NCBI GenBank assembly: GCA_036559195.1
Contig: DATBTN010000044.1
Span: forward strand, 1-47,078
Source: Candidatus Baltobacteraceae bacterium
GTDB lineage: Bacteria; Vulcanimicrobiota; Vulcanimicrobiia; Vulcanimicrobiales; Vulcanimicrobiaceae
DNA: 47,078 nucleotides
Reading direction: 5' to 3'
Of the stretch, positions 1-8,410 are shown in pieces (the stretch's first letter is position 1; the number at the start of each line of letters is the position of its first letter). The position numbers and the translations under genes are program-made. The notes under the pieces were generated by a model. That model was not told where the DNA came from, searched no databases, and worked only from the letters and a program-made list of their open reading frames with translations.

Positions 1-3
1 AGT

Positions 4-29
4 TGTCATCCTGAGCTTGTCGAAGGACG
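4..29. repeat. Dispersed palindromic repeat copy
   Basis: One copy of the family TGTCATCCTGAGC.TGTCGAAGGACG. The same core occurs at 27064-27093 and many times at 45742-46378, in both orientations. It lies just upstream of the first gene and shows no coding signal. The type resembles the extragenic palindromes common in many high-GC environmental genomes. Confidence 0.8.
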
Positions 30-82
30 AAAGGGACGGAAGCACTGCTTGCGCGCGTGCGTGCTTGTCGTGAACGTGTGGC

Positions 83-604
83 GTGAGGATCGGTCGGGGC
101 GTTACGATGGACGGGCTTCTTCGTGGGCGCGTTGCCGGTAACGATGAAGTGCTCGGGCGGCTGCGTATCCCAAGAGCGCATTTCGAAGAGTTTGCCGAAG
201 CGGAACGCTATCTCGCGAGGGACCCCGAGGCGGTCGCCATACTCTACACGCTCGAACACGGGCGGCGTGCGCTGCGGCTCAGTATCATTCGCGATGGGAA
301 CGATCGTTTCGATGGCGCGGATACGATCGCGTGGGACCCGCACTCGGCGCTGCGCACGACGCAGGGAGGCCGCCAGACGCCCGCCCTCGGGTTACTGCAC
401 GAAGAGGACCACGCATTCGAGCGCCTCACTGCTCCGAGGCTGCAGAAAAGACTGCTCGCATCGCCCGACCCCGCATACGACGATCTGGAAGAAAAGCGGG
501 TGATCGCGGGCGTGGAGACGCGCGCCGCGAAGATACTCGGAGAAGGCGTTCGAACCGATCATCGCGGAACGCTCTTCACCGTCTCGAAACCGACGAGCCT
601 ATGA
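83..604 (+). CDS. Putative HExxH zinc metalloprotein (M91/NleD-like)
   Basis: A protein of 173 aa if it starts at GTG 83; an in-frame ATG at 107 (Met9) is an equally good start because neither has a clear Shine-Dalgarno site. Residues 106-110 read HEEDH, a HExxH zinc-binding motif, inside LGLLHEEDHAFE. About 25 residues later comes EEKRVIAGVE (136-145), then GVRTDHRG. This order, HExxH followed by an EE(K/R)xV helix, resembles the M91 peptidase-like domains of NleD-type effectors and toxin C-termini. No signal peptide or membrane segment is visible. A small secreted-protein gene follows 19 bp downstream. Function is inferred from motifs only; it could be a domesticated toxin domain or an uncharacterised peptidase. 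Confidence 0.6.
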   Translation: MRIGRGVTMDGLLRGRVAGNDEVLGRLRIPRAHFEEFAEAERYLARDPEAVAILYTLEHGRRALRLSIIRDGNDRFDGADTIAWDPHSALRTTQGGRQTPALGLLHEEDHAFERLTAPRLQKRLLASPDPAYDDLEEKRVIAGVETRAAKILGEGVRTDHRGTLFTVSKPTSL

Positions 605-623
605 TCTACGAGGAAACGCGCTC

Positions 624-1025
624 ATGCTCCACGCGGCTCTAGCCGTCGCACTCGCCTCCGCAAACGTGGTTCCAGCCAGCTACGACCGCGCGCGTTCGAT
701 GATCGTCTATCACGTGAGCGATCGCTTGATGACGCGGGTCGCGATCGCGCCGGAACGGGTGCGCTTCTACCCCAACGCGACCGTGTATCGCCGCTCCGGC
801 GAGGAGATCGCGCGGCTTCTCGAAGCGGCAGAGATCGCGCGACCGGTCGCCAAGGACACGCGCGTGGACGCGCGCTGGCTCGTCGAGTTCTACGATCGGT
901 CAGGCCGGAATATCGGATCGATATCGTGCGATAAGTTCGGCGGCCACGGCACCATCGGCGGCCGGCACGTCGCTTTCTCGAGCGACCACTTCGTCGTCTG
1001 GCTACGCTCGGCGTTCCCGTATTGA
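624..1025 (+). CDS. Small putative secreted protein
   Basis: A 133-aa protein that I do not recognise. The ATG has an AGGAA-type ribosome-binding site about 10 nt upstream. The first 18 residues (MLHAALAVALASANVVPA) are hydrophobic and end in small residues, consistent with a signal peptide, although they lack the usual N-terminal positive charge. The rest is soluble, mixed alpha/beta in character, with one Cys near residue 102. The gene follows the HExxH gene by 19 bp, so the two may be co-transcribed. Its 3' end overlaps the convergent acyltransferase gene by 24 bp. No family assignment is possible from the sequence. Confidence 0.6.
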   Translation: MLHAALAVALASANVVPASYDRARSMIVYHVSDRLMTRVAIAPERVRFYPNATVYRRSGEEIARLLEAAEIARPVAKDTRVDARWLVEFYDRSGRNIGSISCDKFGGHGTIGGRHVAFSSDHFVVWLRSAFPY

Positions 1026-2123
1026 GTGCGGGCGGAGATGCGATACGGCGGCGAGCGTTTTGAGCGCGCGGCTGCGTAGAGCGGCTTGCCAACCGCGGGT
1101 GGCGTGCACGGCGGCGGCCCGTAGCCCGCGCCGCGCCAGCAGCACGTTGCGCGTTTCGCGGGTCTGCGTGCCGAAGCGCGCTTTATACGCCTCGTTTCCT
1201 CGCGTAAAATCGTAGAGCTTGTAACCGCGCGCGATCGCGTGTTCGATCGCGAGGGCGTTGAGTGCGATACCGGGCGAGTATTTGGCGTACTCGGGATCCG
1301 AGCCGGTCATATACATCAGATACGCCCCTTCGCGCTCGCAGAGAAAGACGGCTTGCGTGGCGATCGTCTCACCGCCGCGGCGCAGCGAGAATATCTGCAG
1401 GCAGCCGCGGTCGTACGCGTTGCGGAAGAGCGTACCGAACCGCACGCGTGCGTGCGCGAGGTTGCCTCGCCAGCGAAGATAGTTCAGCGTGACGAGCATC
1501 TCGATGCGCTCGTCGATGTTCGTGTCGTCGGCGACTTCAAGCGTTGCTCCGAGCTGCTCGAAGGTGCGCAGCGAGCGGCGTAGATTCGCGCGAAAACTCT
1601 TGGAAAGGCCGGCGAGGTATCCCTCGAAATCCTTGCCGAGAACCACGTACGGACAGGTCGTGGATCTCGATGTCACGATTCGATTGCCGCGCGCGCGCAG
1701 CCGCTCCACGATGAGCGCGATGCGCGGATCGCGAGTGTCGTCGAGAAACGCGTGATCCCACGTTAGTCCATCGAGATATTCGGCGAGCACTTCCGCTGCT
1801 GCATTTTCGTGGGCCGGGTCGGCAACCAGCCCCGTATAGTCCGCTTTGGGACTGCCGCCGAGATGAAGCGCCGCGCCGAACGGCAATCGAGCCGGCCACC
1901 GTTCGCTCGCGAGGGGAGCGAACGCAACGTATGCGTCGCTTCGCCGATCGCGCACCGCGGCGACAAACGGACGATACGGCGAGATCTCCCAGTAGGCGCG
2001 TTGCCATCCCCAACTCGTAAACACGTGCGCGTGTGGGTCGATCGCGTGTAGCCGCTCCCAACTTGCGCGCAAAAGCTCGAAAGCCGCGAGCCGGTCGATT
2101 CGTTCGACCGTGTAATCGCTCAC
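1002..2123 (-). CDS. GNAT acyltransferase, CelD/BcsL type
   Basis: A 373-aa protein starting at GTG 2123. It has the architecture of CelD/BcsL-like acetyltransferases (Acetyltransf_6). The N-terminal half contains FTSWGWQRAYW, followed by the conserved central stretch around KSFRANLRRSLR. The second half carries the GNAT-like sheet, with YLMYMTGSDPEYAKYSPG followed by LYDFTRGNEAYKARFG. Family members acylate extracellular polysaccharides or precursors and are frequent in exopolysaccharide loci; substrate and donor cannot be read from sequence. It is divergent from the GT-C gene at 2376, with a 252-bp gap in which I see no gene. Family confidence is good; the biochemical role is inferred from context. 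Confidence 0.85.
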   Translation of the reverse strand: MSDYTVERIDRLAAFELLRASWERLHAIDPHAHVFTSWGWQRAYWEISPYRPFVAAVRDRRSDAYVAFAPLASERWPARLPFGAALHLGGSPKADYTGLVADPAHENAAAEVLAEYLDGLTWDHAFLDDTRDPRIALIVERLRARGNRIVTSRSTTCPYVVLGKDFEGYLAGLSKSFRANLRRSLRTFEQLGATLEVADDTNIDERIEMLVTLNYLRWRGNLAHARVRFGTLFRNAYDRGCLQIFSLRRGGETIATQAVFLCEREGAYLMYMTGSDPEYAKYSPGIALNALAIEHAIARGYKLYDFTRGNEAYKARFGTQTRETRNVLLARRGLRAAAVHATRGWQAALRSRALKTLAAVSHLRPHSIRERRA

Positions 2124-2375
2124 GGTTTCACCGCGGCGTAGGAGCCAGATGCTGTTCTGTTGCGTGCATGTTCCGTGTCATCGTAACGGCTCGCCCGAGG
2201 CAGTGAAAAGGGCCGCATACCCGCATCGAGAGGGCCGAAAGACCGCACGGCGCGCGCGGGGGCCGAAAGCCTCCATGAAATCCGGCAAAATACCCCACGC
2301 GCTCGGGCAGGAGCGCTCGCCGCGCCGTACCGATGTGCCGCAGTGCGCGCGTTCTCCGCATGCTAGCCTGAGTGC

Positions 2376-3491
2376 GTGGCTCCTCTGAAGCTTGCCGCCT
2401 GGCGCGCGCGCGCATACGCGCTGGTGTTGGCCATCGTTGCCGCCGCGGCGATTCACGTGCAGACCGATCGTCATCCCGATTGGGGGTATGACGGATACAC
2501 CTACGCGATTCGCATGGAAATGGATGCCGGAATCCCGTACGCTCGGGCGCGCTCGTCCGCGCAGCTTTTCTACGCCGGGAAACCCGAGCTCGCCGATCCC
2601 CTTCGCCGCCACTACTTGTACGCCGCGTATCCGCAATATTGGGCGCTCTTCGCGCCGCGAATCGTGTACCCGTTGGCGGCTTCCTGGCTCTGGCCGCTCG
2701 CCGGTATGCAAGCGCTTCTGATCGTATCCAACCTCGCCTTCGTCGCCGGAATACTGCTGCTGTACGCGCTCGCGATGCTCTACGCGGCGCCGGAGATCGC
2801 CGCGCTCGTCGCCCTCTCGTGCTGCGCGCTGCCAAACGTACGGTCGTACGGAAGCGGTGCCTCGACCGATATGCTCGCGTTCGCGTTTCTCGTGGCCATG
2901 ATTTATGCCGTCTGCCGCTACGCCGATTCGGCGAAATGGCCGTGGTTTGCCGCGTTTACCGCCGCAGCGACGCTCATGAGTTTCACGCGTCCCATTGCGT
3001 ACGTGCCGTTGGCCGCAGCGCTCGTGCTCGTTCTCGCGGGTATCGGCGCGAAGAACCAACGGCACGTGCGTCTCGGACTGCGAATCGGTGCGGTCTCCCT
3101 GCTGCTGTGCGGCGCGCTCGTAGCCATCGGCTTGGCCGCCCATTCGCCGGGACTTGGCGAGGTGGTGGCGCAGCTACGGGATAGCAGCGCGTATCTGAAG
3201 ACCGCGCCCCTATGGGCGTGGTACGCGGCGCGCGTCGGGTACGTGACGATTCGCAGCATCGCTCTAGCATTCGCGCTCTTTGCGGCGCCGCTTTCGCTCG
3301 TCGCGCTTTGGCGCTGGCGAACGCGAGCAGACGCGGTGTTTTTCTTCGGCCTGGTGGCGGCGTCGATTCCGACGATCCTCGTCAATCCGATCGTGGGCGA
3401 TATTCCGCGCGTCGTCATTTTCCCGCTCCTGCCGGTCTTCTGCTGCGGCCTCGCGATCGCGCTTTCTCGCGGAGCGCGCGGTGCGGTCTAA
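2376..3491 (+). CDS. Polytopic GT-C type glycosyltransferase
   Basis: A 371-aa, very hydrophobic protein with about nine predicted membrane helices, starting at GTG 2376. After the first helix comes a periplasmic loop with acidic residues (DWGYDGYTYAIRMEMD, about residues 32-47), as in GT-C enzymes where an early Asp/Glu binds the metal or lipid-linked donor. GT-C enzymes transfer sugars from polyprenyl-phosphate donors on the outer face of the inner membrane. The stop overlaps the GTG of the GT87 gene by 11 bp, so the two are translationally coupled. A TAGCCT box ends 6 bp before the GTG and there is no Shine-Dalgarno site, so a leaderless transcript is possible. Donor and acceptor are unknown. 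Confidence 0.7.
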   Translation: MAPLKLAAWRARAYALVLAIVAAAAIHVQTDRHPDWGYDGYTYAIRMEMDAGIPYARARSSAQLFYAGKPELADPLRRHYLYAAYPQYWALFAPRIVYPLAASWLWPLAGMQALLIVSNLAFVAGILLLYALAMLYAAPEIAALVALSCCALPNVRSYGSGASTDMLAFAFLVAMIYAVCRYADSAKWPWFAAFTAAATLMSFTRPIAYVPLAAALVLVLAGIGAKNQRHVRLGLRIGAVSLLLCGALVAIGLAAHSPGLGEVVAQLRDSSAYLKTAPLWAWYAARVGYVTIRSIALAFALFAAPLSLVALWRWRTRADAVFFFGLVAASIPTILVNPIVGDIPRVVIFPLLPVFCCGLAIALSRGARGAV

Positions 3492-4950
3492 AACGCGCCG
3501 CGAGTTCGCGGCGACCGTCGCCGTCTGCGCGCTCGTCGTCTTCGCGTTTTTCGGAGCGCGCCCGCTGTTCGATAGCGCGCTCCACCGCCACGGCGGCGAC
3601 CCGTATCCCGCCACGGACTTCGCGATCTTCTATTGCGCGGGAGCCGCGCTCGATGCCGGACGCAATCCCTATCTGCTCGAGCCGCTGCGATCCTGCGAAC
3701 ACCGCATCTGGACGCCGGGATATCTTCCGGCGAGCGCCGCCGAGCCCGCGGCGCTGCCGGGATACGCCGTTCTTCCGTTTGCGCTGCTTGCAAAGTTGCC
3801 GTTTCCGGCCGCCAAGTTTCTCTGGCTCGTGCTGTCGTGTGTGTTTTTTGGAGTCGCCGTCGCGTGCGGGCAGCGACTTTCGCGAATGCCGGCCGTCGCG
3901 GTCTTCGCGATCCTCTTCGTGCCGGTCGCGATGCTCAACATTCGGTGGGGGCAGCTCGGACCGCTCGTCGCCGCCGCACTCTTCGCAAGCGCCGTGCTGG
4001 CGCGCGCGGGACGCGAGCGGCTCGCCGCCGTCGCCGCGATCGCCGCCACGATCGAACCGCATATCGGGCTCCCGGTTCTGGTCGCGCTTTCTTGGTTCGC
4101 ACCGCGCTCTCGCGCGGTCGTGATCGGCGGCGCGGCCGTCTTGGCCGTCGCGCACTTTTGGTCGCTGGGCCTCGCGACGGGGCTGCGTTATTTCACGCAG
4201 GTGCTGCCGGCGATGTCGCACGCCGAGCTGCTTGCCGCCGATCAGTACGGTACGGTTTGGGCGCTGCACGCCGGCGGCCTGAGCGAACGCTACGCCACGC
4301 TGCTCGCGCAGCCCCTGTACGTTGCCGCGATCGTGTGTTCGCTGCTCGTGGTCGCCGCGTATCTCCGGCGGTTTGCCGATCGCTCGGCGATCGTAGCGGC
4401 GCCCGCCGCGGTCGCGCTGCTCGGGGCGCCGTATCTGCACGACGTGGAGCTTTGCGTCGCACTAATTCTGCCGCTTGCGGCGCTCGCGAGGACCTCGCGC
4501 CGGATGGCGTGGAGCGCGATCGCCGTCGCGCTCGCCATTCCATGGTACGCGGCCACGCACGACACGGTCATCGCAACCGCCGCAATCGGCTCGGGCGCGC
4601 TATTTCTCGCCATTGCCGCCAGTCCGCGAGGCCGCCTCGCCATAACGGCGGCACTCGCCTGTACGCTCGCAGGTCTCGTTGCGATTCTCGCCTTGCGCCA
4701 TCTTCCGGTGGGCCACTCCGCTGCCGTTGCCTTCGGCAACCCGGGCGTGCTCGCAGCCGAAAGCTGGGGCGCATACTTGCGTTCGCAGCCTCCGGCGCTT
4801 GCGACCGGTATGCAAACGGCCGTTCCCAAAGCGCTCACCTGGGTCGCGTTGCTGCTGGCAGCGCTCGGTGCGGCGCAGCTTTCGAAAAGGAGTACCGATG
4901 AACCAACGCACGTCGAAGGCACGCGCCGCGTACTACGCCGGACTGGCTGA
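3481..4950 (+). CDS. GT87 family (DUF2029-like) glycosyltransferase
   Basis: A 489-aa integral membrane protein. I placed the start at GTG 3481, overlapping the preceding stop, because the longer in-frame extension upstream is Arg/Ser-rich shadow translation of the previous gene. After the first helix comes ATDFAIFYCAGAALDAG followed by NPYLLEP. This DF..fY.aG.......NPY signature is typical of GT87 mannosyltransferase-like GT-C enzymes, which use polyprenyl-phosphate sugars. About ten further membrane helices follow. The last 53 bp overlap the start of the methyltransferase gene. With its neighbour it probably adds decorations or a side chain to the polysaccharide or a glycolipid. Confidence 0.8.
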   Translation: MRSKTRREFAATVAVCALVVFAFFGARPLFDSALHRHGGDPYPATDFAIFYCAGAALDAGRNPYLLEPLRSCEHRIWTPGYLPASAAEPAALPGYAVLPFALLAKLPFPAAKFLWLVLSCVFFGVAVACGQRLSRMPAVAVFAILFVPVAMLNIRWGQLGPLVAAALFASAVLARAGRERLAAVAAIAATIEPHIGLPVLVALSWFAPRSRAVVIGGAAVLAVAHFWSLGLATGLRYFTQVLPAMSHAELLAADQYGTVWALHAGGLSERYATLLAQPLYVAAIVCSLLVVAAYLRRFADRSAIVAAPAAVALLGAPYLHDVELCVALILPLAALARTSRRMAWSAIAVALAIPWYAATHDTVIATAAIGSGALFLAIAASPRGRLAITAALACTLAGLVAILALRHLPVGHSAAVAFGNPGVLAAESWGAYLRSQPPALATGMQTAVPKALTWVALLLAALGAAQLSKRSTDEPTHVEGTRRVLRRTG

Positions 4951-5659
4951 GCTCTATGTGCCGGAACGCCGATTCTTGGAAACGCTCGTATCGCCGAGCG
5001 ATTCGTTTCTCGATATCGGCGTCGGCGCCGGCCGCACCACACTGCACGTCGAACCGCGGGTCGCCCGCTATGTGGGCGTCGACTACTCGCCGGAAATGAT
5101 CGCCGCCCTGCGTAGGCGGTTCCCGGCGCTGCCCGCCGAGCGCTTTGCTCTAGCCGACGCGCGCGATCTGCCCTTTGAGGATGCATCGTTCGATCGCACC
5201 ATGTTCAGTTTCAACGGCCTGGACTACGTCCCGCGCGCCGATCGTGGCCGCGTGCTCTCGGAGGTTCGCCGCGTGACCAAGGATGATGGGTACTTTCTCT
5301 TTTCGACGCACAATATCGACTGGGAAGGGCTCGATGATTCGCTCTGCCTGAAGCGGGAAGACTGGATTCGTCCGCGTTCGATCGCGCGTCACGTTCGGAT
5401 GTGCGTTCGTAATCGAACGTTGAGCGTTCGCGCGAAGATGGAAGCCGCGCGGCGCCAAGGCTATGGCGTGGTCGCCGGCAGCGCCGTGCGGAGCTGCTAC
5501 ACGTCGTATGGCCGGCAAATCGCGGAACTGGGCGCCTGCGGTTTTGCCGCGATTACGGCCTTCGCCTTAGATGGCGCAGAGAGCGACGACCCAACCGTGC
5601 TCGCGAAGAGCCCGTTCATTCACTTCTTAACGCGAATCGAGAAGAACCAGGCCCGTTAG
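4898..5659 (+). CDS. Class I SAM-dependent methyltransferase
   Basis: A 253-aa protein. The ATG at 4898 is chosen because it follows a strong AAAAGGAGT site and because the protein begins a few residues before the methyltransferase fold. Motif I is FLDIGVGAGRTTLHV, motif II VGVDYSPEMI, the Asp of motif III lies in LADARDLPFED, and SFDRTMFSFNGLDYV is the post-II strand. This is the Methyltransf_11/25 type. The cofactor is S-adenosylmethionine; the acceptor, probably a sugar hydroxyl or lipid-linked intermediate, is unknown. The gene starts inside the GT87 reading frame and ends 33 bp inside the convergent 3' end of the large fusion gene, so all three + strand genes form one unit. Confidence 0.85.
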   Translation: MNQRTSKARAAYYAGLAELYVPERRFLETLVSPSDSFLDIGVGAGRTTLHVEPRVARYVGVDYSPEMIAALRRRFPALPAERFALADARDLPFEDASFDRTMFSFNGLDYVPRADRGRVLSEVRRVTKDDGYFLFSTHNIDWEGLDDSLCLKREDWIRPRSIARHVRMCVRNRTLSVRAKMEAARRQGYGVVAGSAVRSCYTSYGRQIAELGACGFAAITAFALDGAESDDPTVLAKSPFIHFLTRIEKNQAR

Positions 5660-8410
5660 CGGCGCGAGCGTGGCCGGAACACCGTTCGTCCACGTGGCTC
5701 GGCCGCGAGCGTATTCGCTCGCGGCGTCGACCGAAAGCCTCTGGGAATACCGGCGCAGTACCGACGGCATGGGGATCGGTACGTTTCGATCGTTTACGAC
5801 CGCCGCGCACCGGCCGATGTTTCGCGCGTCCTGATAGCAGCGAGCGAACTCGCGCACGTATGCCCCGCCATCGGCCAATTCGCCGATGCGCGCGTGCGCC
5901 GAGCGTATGGGCGATTCCGGAACGATATCGTACTCGGGATACACGGTGTGTCCGTCGGGCGCCCGGGCCACCGGCGCGGCGACCGACCAGCGCGAGTCGT
6001 AGCTGAGCCACCAGGAAGCGAGCGCGTAGAGGCGCTGCGCGGGCGCGAACGGACCCGTCATCATACAAACGACGTATCGCGCCAGGCGATCGTCCGCAAG
6101 CAGCGCGTTCTCCATTCGCGGCCAGTTGCCATAGCGCTGGTCCAAGATGCCGATGGCCGCGCTCGAAAAACACCCTTCAAAGTTGACGCCGAGGACGTTG
6201 CGCGAACGTGCGAGGGCGCCGCCATACGCAGGTCCCCAATCCTCGCCGTCGCCGTTGAGAATGACCGGACGAGCGGCCGACGCGATCAGCCCGCGTTCGG
6301 CGGCGAGCCACGCCTGGGGCCCGGCGAGTTCGCGCGAGGCTTCGCCGAAACCGTCGAACGCCCCGTTCATCTCAGAGCCGGTGTCGTCGGCGAAAAAACC
6401 GTCCAGCCTAGCCGCAGCGGCGAGACCCGCCGTATAACGCGCGTACGCGCGCTGCGTTACGGCAGAGGCCGGGTTCAGAACGTCCTGATACTCGTGCGTG
6501 TAGGCGTCGGCTCGATGAAGCCGCGCGCCGTCCGGTGCGTGAAGCCAAGCGTCCTCATTCGACGAAATCTCTTTGCCGATTGGTCCCGCGCAGGCACCCG
6601 CTGGCGCCACGAACGGCGGTTTGCAGTACGGCACGAGCGTCGGGTCGGTATAGGCCAGTGCGTATTCGCCGCCCGCCGCCTTAAACGCGCCGACCAGTTC
6701 GGGCGTTCCGCCGGCCGTTTCGACGAACGTTGCTTTGCGCGCCATGTACGAACCGGGAATGTCGACGTTGGTCGAAAACGCGCCATAATAGAGATACGTA
6801 CGAACGTGTGCGGGGGCCGCACTGGCGAATTGCCCGCAGAGGAGTAACGCTGCAACGGCTGCGGCGGCGACGGCGGCGCTGCGCCGTCGTCGCATGGCCA
6901 TTCCCCACGCCTTTCGCAGCGTGAGATATTCGCGCCGGCCGTCGATCAATATGCGGCCGTCGGGCAGGCGCGCGAACGTATGGATCCCGTGCGGGAGCCG
7001 GGCATCGCCCGAATCGATGCGCGCCGCGGGTTCTTCAACGAACGCCTCGGAATCGAGCCGAAGCACGCGGTTGATGACGACCGCGCCGCCGTAGCGAACG
7101 CTGCAGTCCTGAGCGGGCCGATAGAGAACGCCGTTTTCAACAAAGAGCGGGCCCGCCGGGCGCGCGTTTGCGAGATCGGTCTTCACCGGGTTGGCGGCGT
7201 GCGGCGTCCACGGTCCGAACGGCGAGGGCGCGCTATACAGGTAGAGCGCCGCATTGCTATCGCAACCGGCACGCGTACAGAAGAGCCACCACGTGCCGAG
7301 GTAGTTCACGATCGTGCTGTCGCACGCGCCGATACCGTCGAGCACGGTTTGGTGACGCTCCAAAACGAGCGTGCCGCGGTCGAAGGTAAAGGCGTCGACG
7401 CGCCGTTTATCCGATGTCTCCGGAAGACAGAACGCCGTGCCGTCGTATCTGAAGACGAACGGATAGGACCAGTGACCGGAATCGGCGGCGATGCGCGTTT
7501 GCGCGAGCGGTCTCCAACGCTCGTCGACGCCAATGGCCACCAAATTTCCCTGGCGCAGCCGGTGCGAAAACGTTTCGCAGAGAACTGCGGGTGACGCGCC
7601 GGGCAAAAAGAACGGATCGGCATAGAATGGCCTGCGCTCGCGCGGATGCATCCAGCGCACTCCGCTCACGATCACGCGCTCGCTCGTGATTCTGCCGGCG
7701 TCGATCGACACCGTGCCGATATCCCACGCGTCGTCAACGAGCGCAAAGCGCAGCGCCGCACGCGCGGCACGGTAGGCTTGCGCCGCACCGAACCGCAGGA
7801 GGTCCCATGCCCCCAGTCGCTGTGGATCCGGCATCGTCGCGGCGACGTCGCGACTGGCAACTGTTCCGGCGGCCGCGAGACGGACGCACAGGGCCGGCCA
7901 GGCGCTGAGGTGACGGAATACGTCTGTCAACGTCAGCGCGTACGAGTAGCGAATGCCGAAGCGTCCCGTTCGCAGCACGCGCGACGTATTCGCGATGCGC
8001 AGGCGAGCTTCGACGACGCGATCGCCGCTCGCCACGCTGCGCGCATACGGCAGTTCGCGGGTCGAACTGTGCATCTCCGGGATCCACGTTCCGTAGCGCC
8101 CGGTAAACGGTTGCGGCAATGCTTCGGCATCGTGGCGAAAATCGATGACGACGTCGACCGGCGGCCGCACGCCAAGGTCGTCGAGTTCGACCACGCCCTC
8201 GAGCGAGCGGTTCGCGAGTTGCCGCCGGGCGAGCAGACGCGCGATCGTTCCATAGGAATGCGCGGCGCGCGCGTCACCGAAGACGCGCAGATCGCATGAC
8301 GGTTCGGCCCGCAGCGCCGCGATCGCATCCGCTTGCCACGCGGGTACGCCATCGAGAGAGACGATCGCAACGACCGCCAACCGTCGCAGGGTCTCGGGCG
8401 AACGGGTCAT
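5627..8410 (-). CDS. GINT1-like propeller domain fused through a TM helix to a putative glycosidase
   Basis: A continuous 927-aa frame; ATG 8410 overlaps the deacetylase stop as ATGA. Residues about 1-130 resemble the N-terminal region of formyltransferase-like/GINT proteins (LRRLAVVAIVSLDGVPAWQAD). Residues about 240-500 look like a five-bladed GH43-type propeller, as in glucosamine inositolphosphorylceramide transferase 1 N-terminal domains (FYADPFFL near 265). At residue 504 a MAMRRRR stretch precedes a hydrophobic helix, then a second domain with YLYYGAFSTNVD and LDGFFADDTGSE, resembling TIM-barrel putative glycoside hydrolases. The junction looks exactly like the start of a secreted protein, with in-frame ATGs at 6901 and 6895, yet there is no stop codon before it. 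It is either one type II-like membrane protein, with the propeller inside and the glycosidase outside, or two genes joined by a lost stop. Confidence 0.7.
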   Translation of the reverse strand: MTRSPETLRRLAVVAIVSLDGVPAWQADAIAALRAEPSCDLRVFGDARAAHSYGTIARLLARRQLANRSLEGVVELDDLGVRPPVDVVIDFRHDAEALPQPFTGRYGTWIPEMHSSTRELPYARSVASGDRVVEARLRIANTSRVLRTGRFGIRYSYALTLTDVFRHLSAWPALCVRLAAAGTVASRDVAATMPDPQRLGAWDLLRFGAAQAYRAARAALRFALVDDAWDIGTVSIDAGRITSERVIVSGVRWMHPRERRPFYADPFFLPGASPAVLCETFSHRLRQGNLVAIGVDERWRPLAQTRIAADSGHWSYPFVFRYDGTAFCLPETSDKRRVDAFTFDRGTLVLERHQTVLDGIGACDSTIVNYLGTWWLFCTRAGCDSNAALYLYSAPSPFGPWTPHAANPVKTDLANARPAGPLFVENGVLYRPAQDCSVRYGGAVVINRVLRLDSEAFVEEPAARIDSGDARLPHGIHTFARLPDGRILIDGRREYLTLRKAWGMAMRRRRSAAVAAAAVAALLLCGQFASAAPAHVRTYLYYGAFSTNVDIPGSYMARKATFVETAGGTPELVGAFKAAGGEYALAYTDPTLVPYCKPPFVAPAGACAGPIGKEISSNEDAWLHAPDGARLHRADAYTHEYQDVLNPASAVTQRAYARYTAGLAAAARLDGFFADDTGSEMNGAFDGFGEASRELAGPQAWLAAERGLIASAARPVILNGDGEDWGPAYGGALARSRNVLGVNFEGCFSSAAIGILDQRYGNWPRMENALLADDRLARYVVCMMTGPFAPAQRLYALASWWLSYDSRWSVAAPVARAPDGHTVYPEYDIVPESPIRSAHARIGELADGGAYVREFARCYQDARNIGRCAAVVNDRNVPIPMPSVLRRYSQRLSVDAASEYARGRATWTNGVPATLAPLTGLVLLDSR

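Noticed and set aside
2124-2375. 79-aa plus-strand frame in the intergenic region before the GT-C gene
   Set aside because: Arg/Ser/Pro-rich, no ribosome-binding site, no family resemblance; most likely non-coding.
3415-4440. 341-aa minus-strand Arg/Glu-rich frame opposite the GT87 gene
   Set aside because: Extremely Arg-rich low-complexity composition typical of antisense shadows in GC-rich DNA; the plus-strand membrane protein explains the region.
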